Source of the DNA: Streptomyces caeruleatus
Lineage (GTDB): Bacteria; Actinomycetota; Actinomycetes; Streptomycetales; Streptomycetaceae
Reading direction: 5' to 3'
DNA length: 64,000 nt
Assembly (NCBI RefSeq): GCF_001514235.1
Contig: NZ_KQ948941.1
Coordinates: 91,777 to 155,776, forward strand
In this document: positions 53,292 to 61,522 of the stretch, piece after piece
Layout of the letters: each line of letters starts with the position of its first letter
Numbering within the stretch: the first letter of the stretch is position 1
Position numbers and translations under genes: made by a program
Notes under the pieces: generated by a model
Told to the model about the DNA's origin: nothing
The model's input: only the letters and a program-made list of their open reading frames with translations
Databases searched by the model: none

Positions 53292-54020
53292 TCAGTCCTC
53301 CCGCAGCACGTAACCCACCCCGCGCACCGTGTGGATCAGCTGCGGGGCGCCCGGCTCGTCGAGCTTGCGGCGCAGGTAGCCGACGTAGACGGCGAGGTTC
53401 TTGGAGCCGGGGCCGAAGTCGTAGCCCCAGATGCGGTCGTAGATGGTGGCGTGGTCGAGGACGATGCCGGCGTTGCGGACCAGCAGCTCCAGCAGCTCGA
53501 ACTCGGTCCGCGTCAGCTCCAGCTCCCGCCCGCCCCGCCACACCCGGCGCGCCTGCGGGTCCATCCGCAGCCCGGCCGCCTCGACCAGCCGGCCGGACGG
53601 CTCGGGGGCGGCGGTCGGCTTCGGTACGTCGACCAGGGCGGGGCCGTTCGAGTCGCTGGTGCGGCGCAGCAGGGCGCGCAGGCGGGCGAAGACCTCCTCG
53701 ACGTCGAACGGCTTCACCACGTAGTCGTCGGCGCCCGCGTCCAGGCCGGCGATGCGGTCCTGGGTCTCCACGAGCGCCGTCAGCATCAGGATCGGGGTGC
53801 GGTCGCCCTCGGCGCGCAGCACCCGGCAGACCTGGAGCCCGTCGATGCCGGGCATCATCACGTCCAGCACGAGCACGTCCGGCGGGGTGCGGTGGGCCTG
53901 CGCCAGTGCCTCGACCCCGTCGACGACCGCGGTGACCTGGTAGCCCTCCAGGGTCAGCGCGCGCTCCAGGGCGTGGCGGATGGCGCGGTCGTCTTCGGCG
54001 AGGAGAACAGTCTGGGGCAC
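53292..54020 (-). CDS. OmpR-family response regulator
   Basis: 242 residues: receiver domain with acidic pocket DD near residues 9-10, phospho-acceptor D in VLVLDVMMPG near residue 52, K in DYVVKPF, followed by a winged-helix DNA-binding domain (ELTRTEFELLELLVRNAGIVLDHATIYDRIWG, and VDVYVGYLRRKLDEPG-like recognition region). GTG at 54020 gives the conserved PQTVLLAEDD start. It is coupled to the histidine kinase downstream. Confidence 0.93.
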   Translation of the reverse strand: MPQTVLLAEDDRAIRHALERALTLEGYQVTAVVDGVEALAQAHRTPPDVLVLDVMMPGIDGLQVCRVLRAEGDRTPILMLTALVETQDRIAGLDAGADDYVVKPFDVEEVFARLRALLRRTSDSNGPALVDVPKPTAAPEPSGRLVEAAGLRMDPQARRVWRGGRELELTRTEFELLELLVRNAGIVLDHATIYDRIWGYDFGPGSKNLAVYVGYLRRKLDEPGAPQLIHTVRGVGYVLRED

Positions 54021-54097
54021 GGGTTCAGTCTGCCAAGGCCTCCGGCGGTTCGGCCGTACCAGGTGCGCTGCAGTTGCCCTTCTTACTGGGCTCACAC

Positions 54098-54134
54098 CCT
54101 CACACGGCCGTCTCTCAAACGCCGGACGGGCTGG
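54098..54134. repeat. Common streptomycete terminal element overlapping the FMN reductase stop
   Basis: On the minus strand CAGCCCGTCCGGCGTTTGA followed by a GACGG segment contains CCGTC/GACGG arms and supplies the last residues SPSGV and the stop codon of the FMN reductase. I recall nearly the same string at gene ends in many streptomycete genomes. It may act as a terminator. Confidence 0.5.
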
Positions 54135-54711
54135 AGAGCGCCGCCAGCTGCGCCGCGAACGGCACCACCTCGGGCTCGGCCCTCTCCCTGCCGGGCAGTC
54201 CGGCCATCAGCCCCGCCAGCTCCCCCGCCGCACGCTCGATCCGCCCGTCCAGCCCTGGCGCGCCCCAGTCCTCCGAGGCGGCGTACACGCCGGTCGGGAC
54301 GACCACGGCCCGCAGATGGGCGAAGAGCGGGCGCAGCGCGTGCTCCAGGACGAGGGAGTGCCGGGCCGTGCCGCCGGTCGCGGCGATCAGCACCGGCAGG
54401 CCGGCCAGCGCGTCCTTCTCGATCACGTCGAAGAACGACTTGAACAGCCCGCTGTAGGAGGCAGCGAAGACGGGTGTGACGACGATCAGGCCGTCCGCCG
54501 AGGTCACGGCGTCGAGGGCGGCGGCGAGCTTGCGTCCCGGGAACCCGTTCGTGAAGTTGTGCGCGATCTCCACCGCGAGTTCGCGCAGCTCCACGACCTC
54601 CACGTCCACCGGGTCTGCGGCGTGCCGCACCGTCGCAGCCGCCAGCCGGTCGCCCAGCAGCCTGGTCGAGGACGGGACGCTCAGCCCTGCGGACACGACG
54701 ACGAGCTTCAT
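54115..54711 (-). CDS. NAD(P)H-dependent FMN reductase (CE1759-like)
   Basis: 198 residues of the flavodoxin-like NADPH-dependent FMN reductase fold: start MKLVVVSAGLSVPSSTRLLGDRL (phosphate loop SVPSSTR), a VTPVFAASYSGLFKSFFDVIE active-site loop, and AATGGTARHSLVLEHALRPLF. It should supply reduced FMN to the coupled LLM oxidoreductase; the ATG overlaps that gene's stop by 4 nt. The last residues are encoded by a common repeat element. Confidence 0.88.
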   Translation of the reverse strand: MKLVVVSAGLSVPSSTRLLGDRLAAATVRHAADPVDVEVVELRELAVEIAHNFTNGFPGRKLAAALDAVTSADGLIVVTPVFAASYSGLFKSFFDVIEKDALAGLPVLIAATGGTARHSLVLEHALRPLFAHLRAVVVPTGVYAASEDWGAPGLDGRIERAAGELAGLMAGLPGRERAEPEVVPFAAQLAALSSPSGV

Positions 54712-55796
54712 GCGACGACCTCCTTCTGGGCGTCGGCCAGCAGGGACCGGTGGGTCGGCGCCTCCGGCACACCCGCGGGGCGTCGCGCCGCGAACTCCTT
54801 GCGCAGCACGGGTACGACCTCCTCGCCGAGCAGGTCGAGCTGCTCCAGGACGGTCTTCAGCGGCAGCCCGGCGTGGTCCATCAGGAACAGCTGGCGCTGG
54901 TAGTCACCGGCGTACTCGCGGAAGGCCAGCGTCTTCTCGACGACCTGCTGCGGGGAGCCGACGGTCAGCGGGGTCTGCTCGGTGAACTCCTCCAGCGAGG
55001 GCCCGTGCCCGTACACCGGGGCGACGTCGAAGTACGGCCGGAACTCCCGCACGGCGTCCTGGGAGTTCTTCCGCATGAACACCTGGCCGCCCAGCCCGAC
55101 GATCGCCTGCTCGGGCGTGCCGTGCCCGTAGTGGGCGTACCGGGCCCGGTACAGCTCGACCATCCGCTTGGTGTGGTCGGCCGGCCAGAAGATGTTGTTG
55201 TGGAAGAACCCGTCGCCGTAGTACGCCGCCTGCTCGGCGATCTCCGGCGAGCGGATCGAGCCGTGCCAGACGAACGGCGGTACGCCGTCCAGCGGGCGGG
55301 GCGTGGACGTGAACCCTTGCAGGGGCGTACGGAACTTCCCCTCCCAGTTCACGACGTCCTCGCGCCAGAGCCGGTGCAGCAGGGCGTAGTTCTCGACGGC
55401 GAGGTTGATGCCCTGCCGGATGTCCTGCCCGAACCACGGGTAGACCGGGCCGGTGTTGCCGCGCCCCATCATGAGATCCACCCGCCCGTCGGCCAGGTGC
55501 TGGAGCATCGCGAAGTCCTCGGCGATCTTCACCGGGTCGTTCGTGGTGATCAGCGTGGTGGAGGTGGAGAGGATCAGCTTCTCCGTGCGGGCCGCGATGT
55601 AGCCGAGCATCGTCGTCGGCGAGGACGGCACGAACGGCGGGTTGTGGTGCTCGCCGGTCGCGAAGACGTCGAGGCCGACCTCCTCGGCCTTCAGCGCGAT
55701 GGCGACCATGGCCTTGATGCGCTCGCGCTCGGTCGGCGTACGGCCGGTCGTCGGGTCCGGCGTGACGTCGCCGACGCTGAAGATCCCGAACTGCAT
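54708..55796 (-). CDS. LLM-class flavin-dependent oxidoreductase (CE1758-like)
   Basis: 362 residues, luciferase-like TIM barrel: start MQFGIFSVGDVTPDP, EVGLDVFATGEHHNPPFVPSSPTTMLGYIAART, STTLITTNDPVKIAEDFAMLQHLADGRVDLMMGRGN and a C-terminal TVGSPQQVVEKTLAF. It uses reduced FMN with oxygen as a monooxygenase; substrate unknown. The FMN reductase gene follows by overlap. An inverted repeat lies upstream at 55817-55830, next to a possible promoter. Confidence 0.88.
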   Translation of the reverse strand: MQFGIFSVGDVTPDPTTGRTPTERERIKAMVAIALKAEEVGLDVFATGEHHNPPFVPSSPTTMLGYIAARTEKLILSTSTTLITTNDPVKIAEDFAMLQHLADGRVDLMMGRGNTGPVYPWFGQDIRQGINLAVENYALLHRLWREDVVNWEGKFRTPLQGFTSTPRPLDGVPPFVWHGSIRSPEIAEQAAYYGDGFFHNNIFWPADHTKRMVELYRARYAHYGHGTPEQAIVGLGGQVFMRKNSQDAVREFRPYFDVAPVYGHGPSLEEFTEQTPLTVGSPQQVVEKTLAFREYAGDYQRQLFLMDHAGLPLKTVLEQLDLLGEEVVPVLRKEFAARRPAGVPEAPTHRSLLADAQKEVVA

Positions 55797-55816
55797 GGTC
55801 GCTCACCCTCCAGATT

Positions 55817-55830
55817 GTTGACCGTTCAAC
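55817..55830. promoter_or_regulatory. Operator-like inverted repeat upstream of the LLM oxidoreductase
   Basis: GTTGA-CCGT-TCAAC is a perfect 5-bp-arm repeat 20 bp upstream of the start, in an AT-richer stretch. The pattern resembles MarR-type sites. No MarR gene lies in the window. Confidence 0.45.
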
Positions 55831-55875
55831 TATACCTCGTGAACGGTGAGCGCCCCACGACTATTCCGCCTCGGC

Positions 55876-56589
<714 letters not shown>

Positions 56590-56651
56590 ACCCCGACCGT
56601 AGGGACGCAGAGGCCTGCCCTTCTTGAAGAAACGCGACGTACGATCCGGCC

Positions 56652-57476
56652 ATGGAGGCACCCCGCCAGGACACCCGCGGGATCGTCGACCCGTCCGGGC
56701 TGCTGAACCGCGTGCGGTTCCGCCGGCACGAGCCCGCCGAGCCGCTGCGCCGGTACGTCGAGCGGTACTGGCTGATCGACTGGGACCTGCCCGCCCCCTA
56801 CGCCTCCCACATCGTCCCGCACCCGGCCGTCAACCTCACCTTCCAGTGGGACGAGGCCGAAGGCGAGCCGTACGCCGAGGTCACCGGGGTCGCGCTCGGC
56901 CTCTACACCCGGAAGCTGACCGGCCGGGGACGGGTCTGCGGGGTGAAGTTCCGGCCCGGCGGCTTCCGGCCGTACGCCCCCGAGGCGCCGGTCTCCCGCT
57001 GGACGGGGCGCGCCCTGCCCGCCGTGGAGGTGTTCCCGCAGGCCACGAGCGACGCCGCCCGCGCGATCGTCACCCCCGCCGAAGACCACGACCGGGTGGC
57101 CGCCCTCGACGCCTTCCTCCTCGCCCTCCCCCGCACCCCGGACCCGCAGGCCGACCTCGCCACCGCCCTCGTCCGACACATCCGCACCGACCGCACCGTC
57201 CGCCGCGTCGGCGACTTCGCCCAGGCACAGGGCCTGTCGGTGCGGGCGCTGCAACGGCTCTTCTCGGCCTACGTCGGGGTCAGCCCCAAGTGGTGCGTCC
57301 TGCGCTACCGCATCCACGAGGCCCTGGAACTCGCCGGCACCCGCACCGACGTCGACTGGGCCACCCTCGCCGCCGAGCTCGGCTACGCCGACCAGGCCCA
57401 TCTGGTACGGGACTTCACGGCGACGGTGGGGGTACCGCCGACGGCGTACGCGGCGGAGGCGGCAAGCGGGGGTTGA
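56652..57476 (+). CDS. AraC-family transcriptional regulator
   Basis: 274 residues: an N-terminal DUF6597-like ligand region (RFRRHEPAEPLRRYVERYWLIDWDLPAPYASHIVPHPAVNLTFQWD) and a C-terminal AraC helix-turn-helix pair (RVGDFAQAQGLSVRALQRLFSAYVGVSPKW; WATLAAELGYADQAHLVRDFTATVGVPPTAYA). The ATG at 56652 lacks a good ribosome site. It is divergent from the His-Glu DinB-like gene, which it may control, and ends 16 bp from the convergent oxidoreductase. Confidence 0.9.
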   Translation: MEAPRQDTRGIVDPSGLLNRVRFRRHEPAEPLRRYVERYWLIDWDLPAPYASHIVPHPAVNLTFQWDEAEGEPYAEVTGVALGLYTRKLTGRGRVCGVKFRPGGFRPYAPEAPVSRWTGRALPAVEVFPQATSDAARAIVTPAEDHDRVAALDAFLLALPRTPDPQADLATALVRHIRTDRTVRRVGDFAQAQGLSVRALQRLFSAYVGVSPKWCVLRYRIHEALELAGTRTDVDWATLAAELGYADQAHLVRDFTATVGVPPTAYAAEAASGG

Positions 57477-57492
57477 GCGGGCTGGACGGGCC

Positions 57493-58383
57493 CTAGGGCA
57501 CCAGCACCAGCCGCCCCCGCACCCCGCCCTCGTCCAGCCGCGCATGCGCCTTCGCGGCCTCGTCCAGCGGGAACGTCTCGGCCACCCGGGTCGTCAGCAC
57601 CCCGTCGTCCACCAGCCGCACCAGCTCCGCCAGCCGTGCCCCGTCGGCGCTCACCTCGACCGCACCGGTCCACACGCCCCGCACGGACGCGGGCTGGGCC
57701 TGCGGAATGACGCCGACGTACCGGCCCCCGTCCCGCACCCACGCGAGCGCGGGCTCACCGAGGACGGCGGCGTCGAGCACGCGGTCGAAGCTCCGCCCGG
57801 CGACGGCACCGCTCGTGAAGGTCCCGGCCCCCAGGGACCGTACGAACTCCTCGTCCCCCTCCCGCGCCAGCCCGGTCACCGCGATCCCCCGGCGCGCGGC
57901 GAGCTGCACGGCGTACGCCCCGACCGCCCCGGCCGCACCCGTCACCAGCAGCGACCGGTCCGGCGTCACCTCCAGCAGATCCAGGGCCTGCGCGGCGGTC
58001 AGCGCGTTCAGCGGCAGCGTCGCCGCGTGGACGGCGTCCACCGTGGTCGGCGCCTTCGCGACGGCGTCCGTCGGGACGACCACGTACTCGGCGTGGGTGC
58101 CGAGCGGCTTGACCATGCCGTAGTCCAGGGCGACCACCTGGTCCCCGACGCTCCAGGAGCTGGCCACCCCCACCGCGTCCACCGTCCCGGCCACGTCCCA
58201 GCCGAGCCCGATCCGCTTGCCCGCTCCCCCGAAGACCCCGGCCCGCACGCCCGCGTCCACGGGGTTCAGCGCGGCCGCCTCGACCTTGATCCGCACCTGA
58301 CGGGCGCCGGGCTCCGGTGTCCCGGCCTCCACGACCTCCACCTTCTCCGGCCCACCGAACGAGTCCACCACAACAGCACGCAC
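57493..58383 (-). CDS. NAD(P)H-dependent zinc-less alcohol dehydrogenase / quinone oxidoreductase
   Basis: 296 residues, MDR superfamily: VRAVVVDSFGGPEKVEVVEAGTP start, GVRAGVFGGAGKRIGLGWDVAGTV, Rossmann motif LLVTGAAGAVGAYAVQLAARRG near residue 143. No catalytic zinc cysteines are seen, which favours quinone reductase. GTG at 58383 has AAGGAG six bases upstream. Divergent from an HxlR regulator that probably controls it through sites at 58450-58466, as is common for quinone/aldehyde response genes. Confidence 0.88.
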   Translation of the reverse strand: MRAVVVDSFGGPEKVEVVEAGTPEPGARQVRIKVEAAALNPVDAGVRAGVFGGAGKRIGLGWDVAGTVDAVGVASSWSVGDQVVALDYGMVKPLGTHAEYVVVPTDAVAKAPTTVDAVHAATLPLNALTAAQALDLLEVTPDRSLLVTGAAGAVGAYAVQLAARRGIAVTGLAREGDEEFVRSLGAGTFTSGAVAGRSFDRVLDAAVLGEPALAWVRDGGRYVGVIPQAQPASVRGVWTGAVEVSADGARLAELVRLVDDGVLTTRVAETFPLDEAAKAHARLDEGGVRGRLVLVP

Positions 58384-58449
58384 GACTGTCTCCTTGGTTG
58401 TCAGCCTCCGGGATGTCCTCCCGTTCCCTGCCGACAACCCTAGGAAGAG

Positions 58450-58466
58450 TTACTATCCAGGAGTAA
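58450..58466. promoter_or_regulatory. HxlR-type operator-like inverted repeat
   Basis: TTACT-ATCCAGG-AGTAA is a perfect 5-bp repeat with 7-bp spacer in the 123-bp gap between the oxidoreductase and HxlR starts. A related half (GTTACCTGGGAGTG) follows about 20 bp later, so two dimers might bind. Autoregulation is inferred. Confidence 0.5.
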
Positions 58467-58506
58467 GTAGTTACCTGGGAGTGCGTACCTACCCCGGAGG
58501 TGAGCC

Positions 58507-58914
58507 ATGGCGACCATGACGGCCGCCCAGCGCCGCGAGCAGGCCCGTGTCGAGTACGACGCGTTCCTCAAGAGCTGCCCCACCAACCAGCTCCTGGACC
58601 GCATCAGCGACAAGTGGGTCAGCCTCGTCGTCTCCGCCCTGGCCCCCGGCCCCCTGCGCTACAGCGACCTCGGCCGCAAGATCGCCGGGGTCAGCCCCAA
58701 GATGCTGACCCAGACCCTGCGCTCCCTGGAACGCGACGGCCTGCTCGACCGCACCGTCACCCCGTCCGTCCCGGTCCGCGTCGACTACGAGCTCACCGCC
58801 CTCGGCCAGAACCTCGCCCTGCTGCTGACCGCCGTGAAGGACTGGGCGGAGACCCACTTCGACGAGGTCCGCGAGGCCCGCGAGCGCTACGACACCGAGG
58901 GCGCCGACAGCTGA
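58507..58914 (+). CDS. HxlR-family transcriptional regulator
   Basis: 135 residues with the winged-helix HxlR core: CPTNQLLDRISDKWVSLVVSALAPGPLRYSDLGRKIAGVSPKMLTQTLRSLERDGLLDRTV. The single N-terminal cysteine (SCPTN) could act as the redox or quinone sensor known in this family. GGAGGTGA precedes the ATG by about six bases. The stop codon lies within a 32-bp tandem duplication. Confidence 0.92.
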   Translation: MATMTAAQRREQARVEYDAFLKSCPTNQLLDRISDKWVSLVVSALAPGPLRYSDLGRKIAGVSPKMLTQTLRSLERDGLLDRTVTPSVPVRVDYELTALGQNLALLLTAVKDWAETHFDEVREARERYDTEGADS

Positions 58915-58964
58915 CCGCGCGGTGTCCCCGCAGCGCCGACAGCTGCCCGCGCGGTGTCCCCGCA
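58901..58964. repeat. 32-bp tandem duplication across the HxlR stop codon
   Basis: 58901-58932 and 58933-58964 are identical except that A58914 is C58946. In the first copy the A makes the TGA stop of the HxlR gene; in the second it reads TGC. Confidence 0.9.
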
Positions 58965-58972
58965 GCGGGGAC
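58956..58972 (+). terminator. Terminator hairpin after HxlR
   Basis: GTCCCCG-CAG-CGGGGAC is a perfect 7-bp stem with 3-nt loop 42 bp after the stop. The second copy of the 32-bp duplication supplies its left arm. Confidence 0.6.
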
Positions 58973-59000
58973 GGCGGAGGGGCGGCAGAGGGGGCGGGGG

Positions 59001-59489
59001 TCAGAAGTGGTACTCGTCCCCCGTGTCGAGCAGCAGCACCCGCTGCCCGCCGCTGCGCAGCGTGCCGTCCACCGGCCCGCCTCTCCACACGGTGTCGAAC
59101 TCCACCAGCACCTCCGAGGGCGCGTCCCGCAGCCGTACCCGCAGAGCGACCGGTTCCCCCACCCCGCCCGCGTCCAGCGCCCCGACCCCGCACCACACGA
59201 CCCGTTTCCCGGCCCGCGCACACCCCTGCGGCAGCTCCTGCCGGTCCGCCAGCGGCTCCGACCAGCGCATCCGGACCATCGCCGTCGCGTCCGGCACGGT
59301 GCCCTGTCCGGTCCGGCGCGGCGTGAAACGCACGTCGACGCGGTCGCCGGTCAGGACAGCGGATCCGTGATAGGTCAGTTCCGCCTCGGGGCCGCCGAGT
59401 CGGCCGGCCGCTGCCGCCTCCGGAGCCACCCCGCCCACCACCGCCACCACGGCGGCCCCGCACACCGCAGCAACCCGCATCCGCCGCAT
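59001..59489 (-). CDS. Secreted hypothetical protein
   Basis: 162 residues: Sec signal peptide (MRRMRVAAVCGAAVVAVVGGVAPEAAAAG, cut after AAAA) and a beta-rich mature domain with two close cysteines (QGCARAGKRVVWCGVG) that may form a disulfide, and a final LLLDTGDEYHF. No family recognised. ATG at 59489 has GAGGAG eight bases upstream; a longer frame reads through a 12-bp repeat and is not credible. Confidence 0.7.
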   Translation of the reverse strand: MRRMRVAAVCGAAVVAVVGGVAPEAAAAGRLGGPEAELTYHGSAVLTGDRVDVRFTPRRTGQGTVPDATAMVRMRWSEPLADRQELPQGCARAGKRVVWCGVGALDAGGVGEPVALRVRLRDAPSEVLVEFDTVWRGGPVDGTLRSGGQRVLLLDTGDEYHF

Positions 59490-59508
59490 AACGTCCGCTC
59501 CTCGCTCC

Positions 59509-59556
59509 GCCACCGTGATCGCCACCGTGATCGCCACCGTGATCGCCACCGTGGTC
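59509..59556. repeat. 12-bp tandem repeat, four copies
   Basis: GCCACCGTGATC three times, then GCCACCGTGGTC, immediately upstream of the secreted-protein start and within its likely promoter or leader. Confidence 0.9.
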
Positions 59557-59647
59557 GTAGGGGGATGTATCCCACGCGGAGCGAGCCGCAGGCGCCGTCC
59601 AACAGGTGACGCGGAGGCCCGGACCAGGGCGTGCGAAGCTGGCCGCC

Positions 59648-59983
59648 ATGCTCATCCTCCGCTCGGCCGCCCTGTTCGCCGTCGCCGCCCTCTTCGAGAT
59701 CGGCGGCGCCTGGCTGATCTGGCAGGGCGTACGCGAACACCGCGGCTGGCTGTGGATCGGCGCGGGCGTCATGGCCCTCGGCGCCTACGGCTTCGTCGCC
59801 ACGCTGCAGCCCGACGCCGACTTCGGCCGCATCCTCGCCGCGTACGGCGGTGTCTTCGTCGCCGGTTCGCTGGCCTGGGGCATGGTCGCGGACGGCTATC
59901 GCCCGGACCGCTGGGACGTCACGGGCGCACTGATCTGTCTCGCGGGCATGGCGGTGATCATGTACGCCCCGCGAGGAAACTGA
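59648..59983 (+). CDS. YnfA-family small membrane protein
   Basis: 111 residues, four membrane helices: ALFAVAALFEIGGAWLIWQGVREHRGWLWIGAGVMALGAYGFVATLQPDADFGRILAAYGGVFVAGSLAW matches UPF0060/YnfA, distantly related to small multidrug transporters. Length matches the family. Transport of a substrate is unproven. ATG at 59648. Confidence 0.92.
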   Translation: MLILRSAALFAVAALFEIGGAWLIWQGVREHRGWLWIGAGVMALGAYGFVATLQPDADFGRILAAYGGVFVAGSLAWGMVADGYRPDRWDVTGALICLAGMAVIMYAPRGN

Positions 59984-60002
59984 CCGGAGTCCGGAGAGCG
60001 GT

Positions 60003-60431
60003 TCAGGTGGGCGGCAGCAGCCCCAACTGCCCCAGGAACTCCATCTCGTCGAAGTAGAGCCGGTAGTCGACGATGTGCCCGCTGTCGTCCACGGTGGCGA
60101 AGTCCACCCCGCGGATGCTGATCTCCTTCTGCGTCGGCGCCATCGTCTCGCCGGTCGGCAACTGGATCGGCCCCGTGTTGCGGCCCCGGAAGATCCCCTC
60201 GTCGATGGCCGTGTTGCCGACCTCGTAGGAGTGCACCGACTCGTACGAACCGTCGGGAACCGCCTCGGTCATCTGACGCCAGTACCCGACGATGTCCTCC
60301 CGCCCGTGCAGCTCGCCACCGTCGGGGGTGACGGCGACCGCGTCCTGGGCGTAGAGCTCGGCGATGGCCTTCGGGTCCGCCGTGGTGATCGCCGCGGTGA
60401 GCCGGTCCATGACCTCACGCGCCTGTCCCAT
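60003..60431 (-). CDS. SnoaL-like (SgcJ/EcaC) nuclear-transport-factor-2 fold protein
   Basis: 142 residues: DRLTAAITTADPKAIAELYAQDAVAVTPDGGELHGREDIVGYWRQMTEAVPDGSY and a DFATVDDSGHIVDYRLYFDEMEFLGQLG end, the usual cone-shaped NTF2-like fold. Members include polyketide cyclases and unrelated small-molecule binders; no active site is evident. ATG at 60431 after GGGAGG with seven-base spacing. Frame upstream is open but not like the family. Confidence 0.85.
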   Translation of the reverse strand: MGQAREVMDRLTAAITTADPKAIAELYAQDAVAVTPDGGELHGREDIVGYWRQMTEAVPDGSYESVHSYEVGNTAIDEGIFRGRNTGPIQLPTGETMAPTQKEISIRGVDFATVDDSGHIVDYRLYFDEMEFLGQLGLLPPT

Positions 60432-60565
60432 GATCCGCCTCCCTTGCCGGAGGATCACCCACCTCATTCTCCCACCGCCGCCCCGGATCGGCCGCCCGCC
60501 TATCCTGGCCGGACAGTCTCCCGACTGGCCCGACGCTCTGGACCCGAACCGCATGAGGAGCAGCC

Positions 60566-61342
60566 ATGCCCACCGCCGCACCGTCCGCCGCCTCCCGCAT
60601 CGCCGTCGTCACCGGTGCGAGCAGCGGAATCGGCGCCGCCACGGCACGCCGGCTCGCCGCGGCCGGCTACCGGGTCGTCCTCACCGCCCGCCGCAAGGAC
60701 CGCGTCGAGGCGCTGGCGGAGGAGATCAACGCGGCCGGCCACTCGGCCGCGGCGTACCAGCTGGACGTGACGGACCGGGCCGCGGTCGACGAGTTCGCGA
60801 CGGCCTTCAAGACGATCGGCGTCCTCGTCAACAACGCCGGCGGCGCCCTGGGCGCCGACCCGGTCGCGACCGGCGACCCGGCCGACTGGCGCACGATGTA
60901 CGAGACCAACGTCATCGGCACCCTGAACCTCACCCAGGCCCTGCTGCCCAAGCTGGAGGCGAGCGGCGACGGCACCGTGGTCGTGGTCTCCTCCACCGCC
61001 GGCCACGGCACCTACGAGGGCGGCGCCGGCTATGTCGCCGCCAAGCACGGCGCCCACGTCCTCGCCGAGACGCTCCGCCTGGAGATCGTCGGCCGGCCGG
61101 TGCGCGTCATCGAGATCGCGCCCGGCATGGTGAAGACCGACGAGTTCGCCCTGACCCGCTTCGCCGGCGACACGGACAAGGCGCAGAAGGTCTACGAGGG
61201 TGTCGCCGAGCCCCTCACGGCCGACGACGTGGCCGACACCATCGCCTGGACGGTCACCCGTCCCAGCCACGTCAACATCGACCTCCTGGTCGTCCGCCCC
61301 CGCGCCCAGGCGTCCAACACGAAGGTCCACAGGGAGCTGTAG
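60566..61342 (+). CDS. Short-chain dehydrogenase/reductase
   Basis: 258 residues, classical SDR: cofactor motif TGASSGIGAATARRL, Arg-rich second motif (RRKDRVE) suggesting NADP preference, NNAGG, catalytic S in VSSTAGH, and YVAAKHGAHVLAE for the YxxxK pair. Substrate unknown; similar to YdfG-type 3-hydroxy acid dehydrogenases. GAGGAG five bases before the ATG. Its stop shares one base with the GTG of the small membrane protein. Confidence 0.9.
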   Translation: MPTAAPSAASRIAVVTGASSGIGAATARRLAAAGYRVVLTARRKDRVEALAEEINAAGHSAAAYQLDVTDRAAVDEFATAFKTIGVLVNNAGGALGADPVATGDPADWRTMYETNVIGTLNLTQALLPKLEASGDGTVVVVSSTAGHGTYEGGAGYVAAKHGAHVLAETLRLEIVGRPVRVIEIAPGMVKTDEFALTRFAGDTDKAQKVYEGVAEPLTADDVADTIAWTVTRPSHVNIDLLVVRPRAQASNTKVHREL

Positions 61343-61470
61343 TGACGGACGACGGCCGCAAGGAGCCGCACAACGAACGCCAGATGTGGTGGTGGCTCGG
61401 CTACTTCCTCTTCGGCATCCACATCGTGGCGTTCGTGATGATCTACGCGGTGACGCACGCGCCGAAGTGA
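61342..61470 (+). CDS. Small single-helix membrane protein (42 residues)
   Basis: Polar N-terminus (TDDGRKEPHNERQ) followed by one membrane helix with aromatic start (MWWWLGYFLFGIHIVAFVMIYAV) and THAPK. The GTG overlaps the SDR stop by one base, so it is coupled to that gene. It resembles DUF6126-type small streptomycete proteins in layout; exact family is uncertain. Confidence 0.65.
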   Translation: MTDDGRKEPHNERQMWWWLGYFLFGIHIVAFVMIYAVTHAPK

Positions 61471-61492
61471 CGGCGGACGGCTGACGGCGGAC

Positions 61493-61522
61493 GGCTGACG
61501 GCCCGCCAAGAGGCCGTCAGCC
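61493..61522. terminator. Bidirectional terminator hairpin overlapping the rtcB stop
   Basis: GGCTGACGGCC (61493-61503) and GGCCGTCAGCC (61512-61522) form a perfect 11-bp stem with an 8-nt loop between the convergent small-protein gene and rtcB. The right arm contains the rtcB stop codon (61517-61519). Confidence 0.8.

Noticed and set aside
50283..54443. Plus-strand open frame of 1386 codons
   Set aside because: Covers antisense of the M20, kinase and regulator genes and has no recognisable domain.
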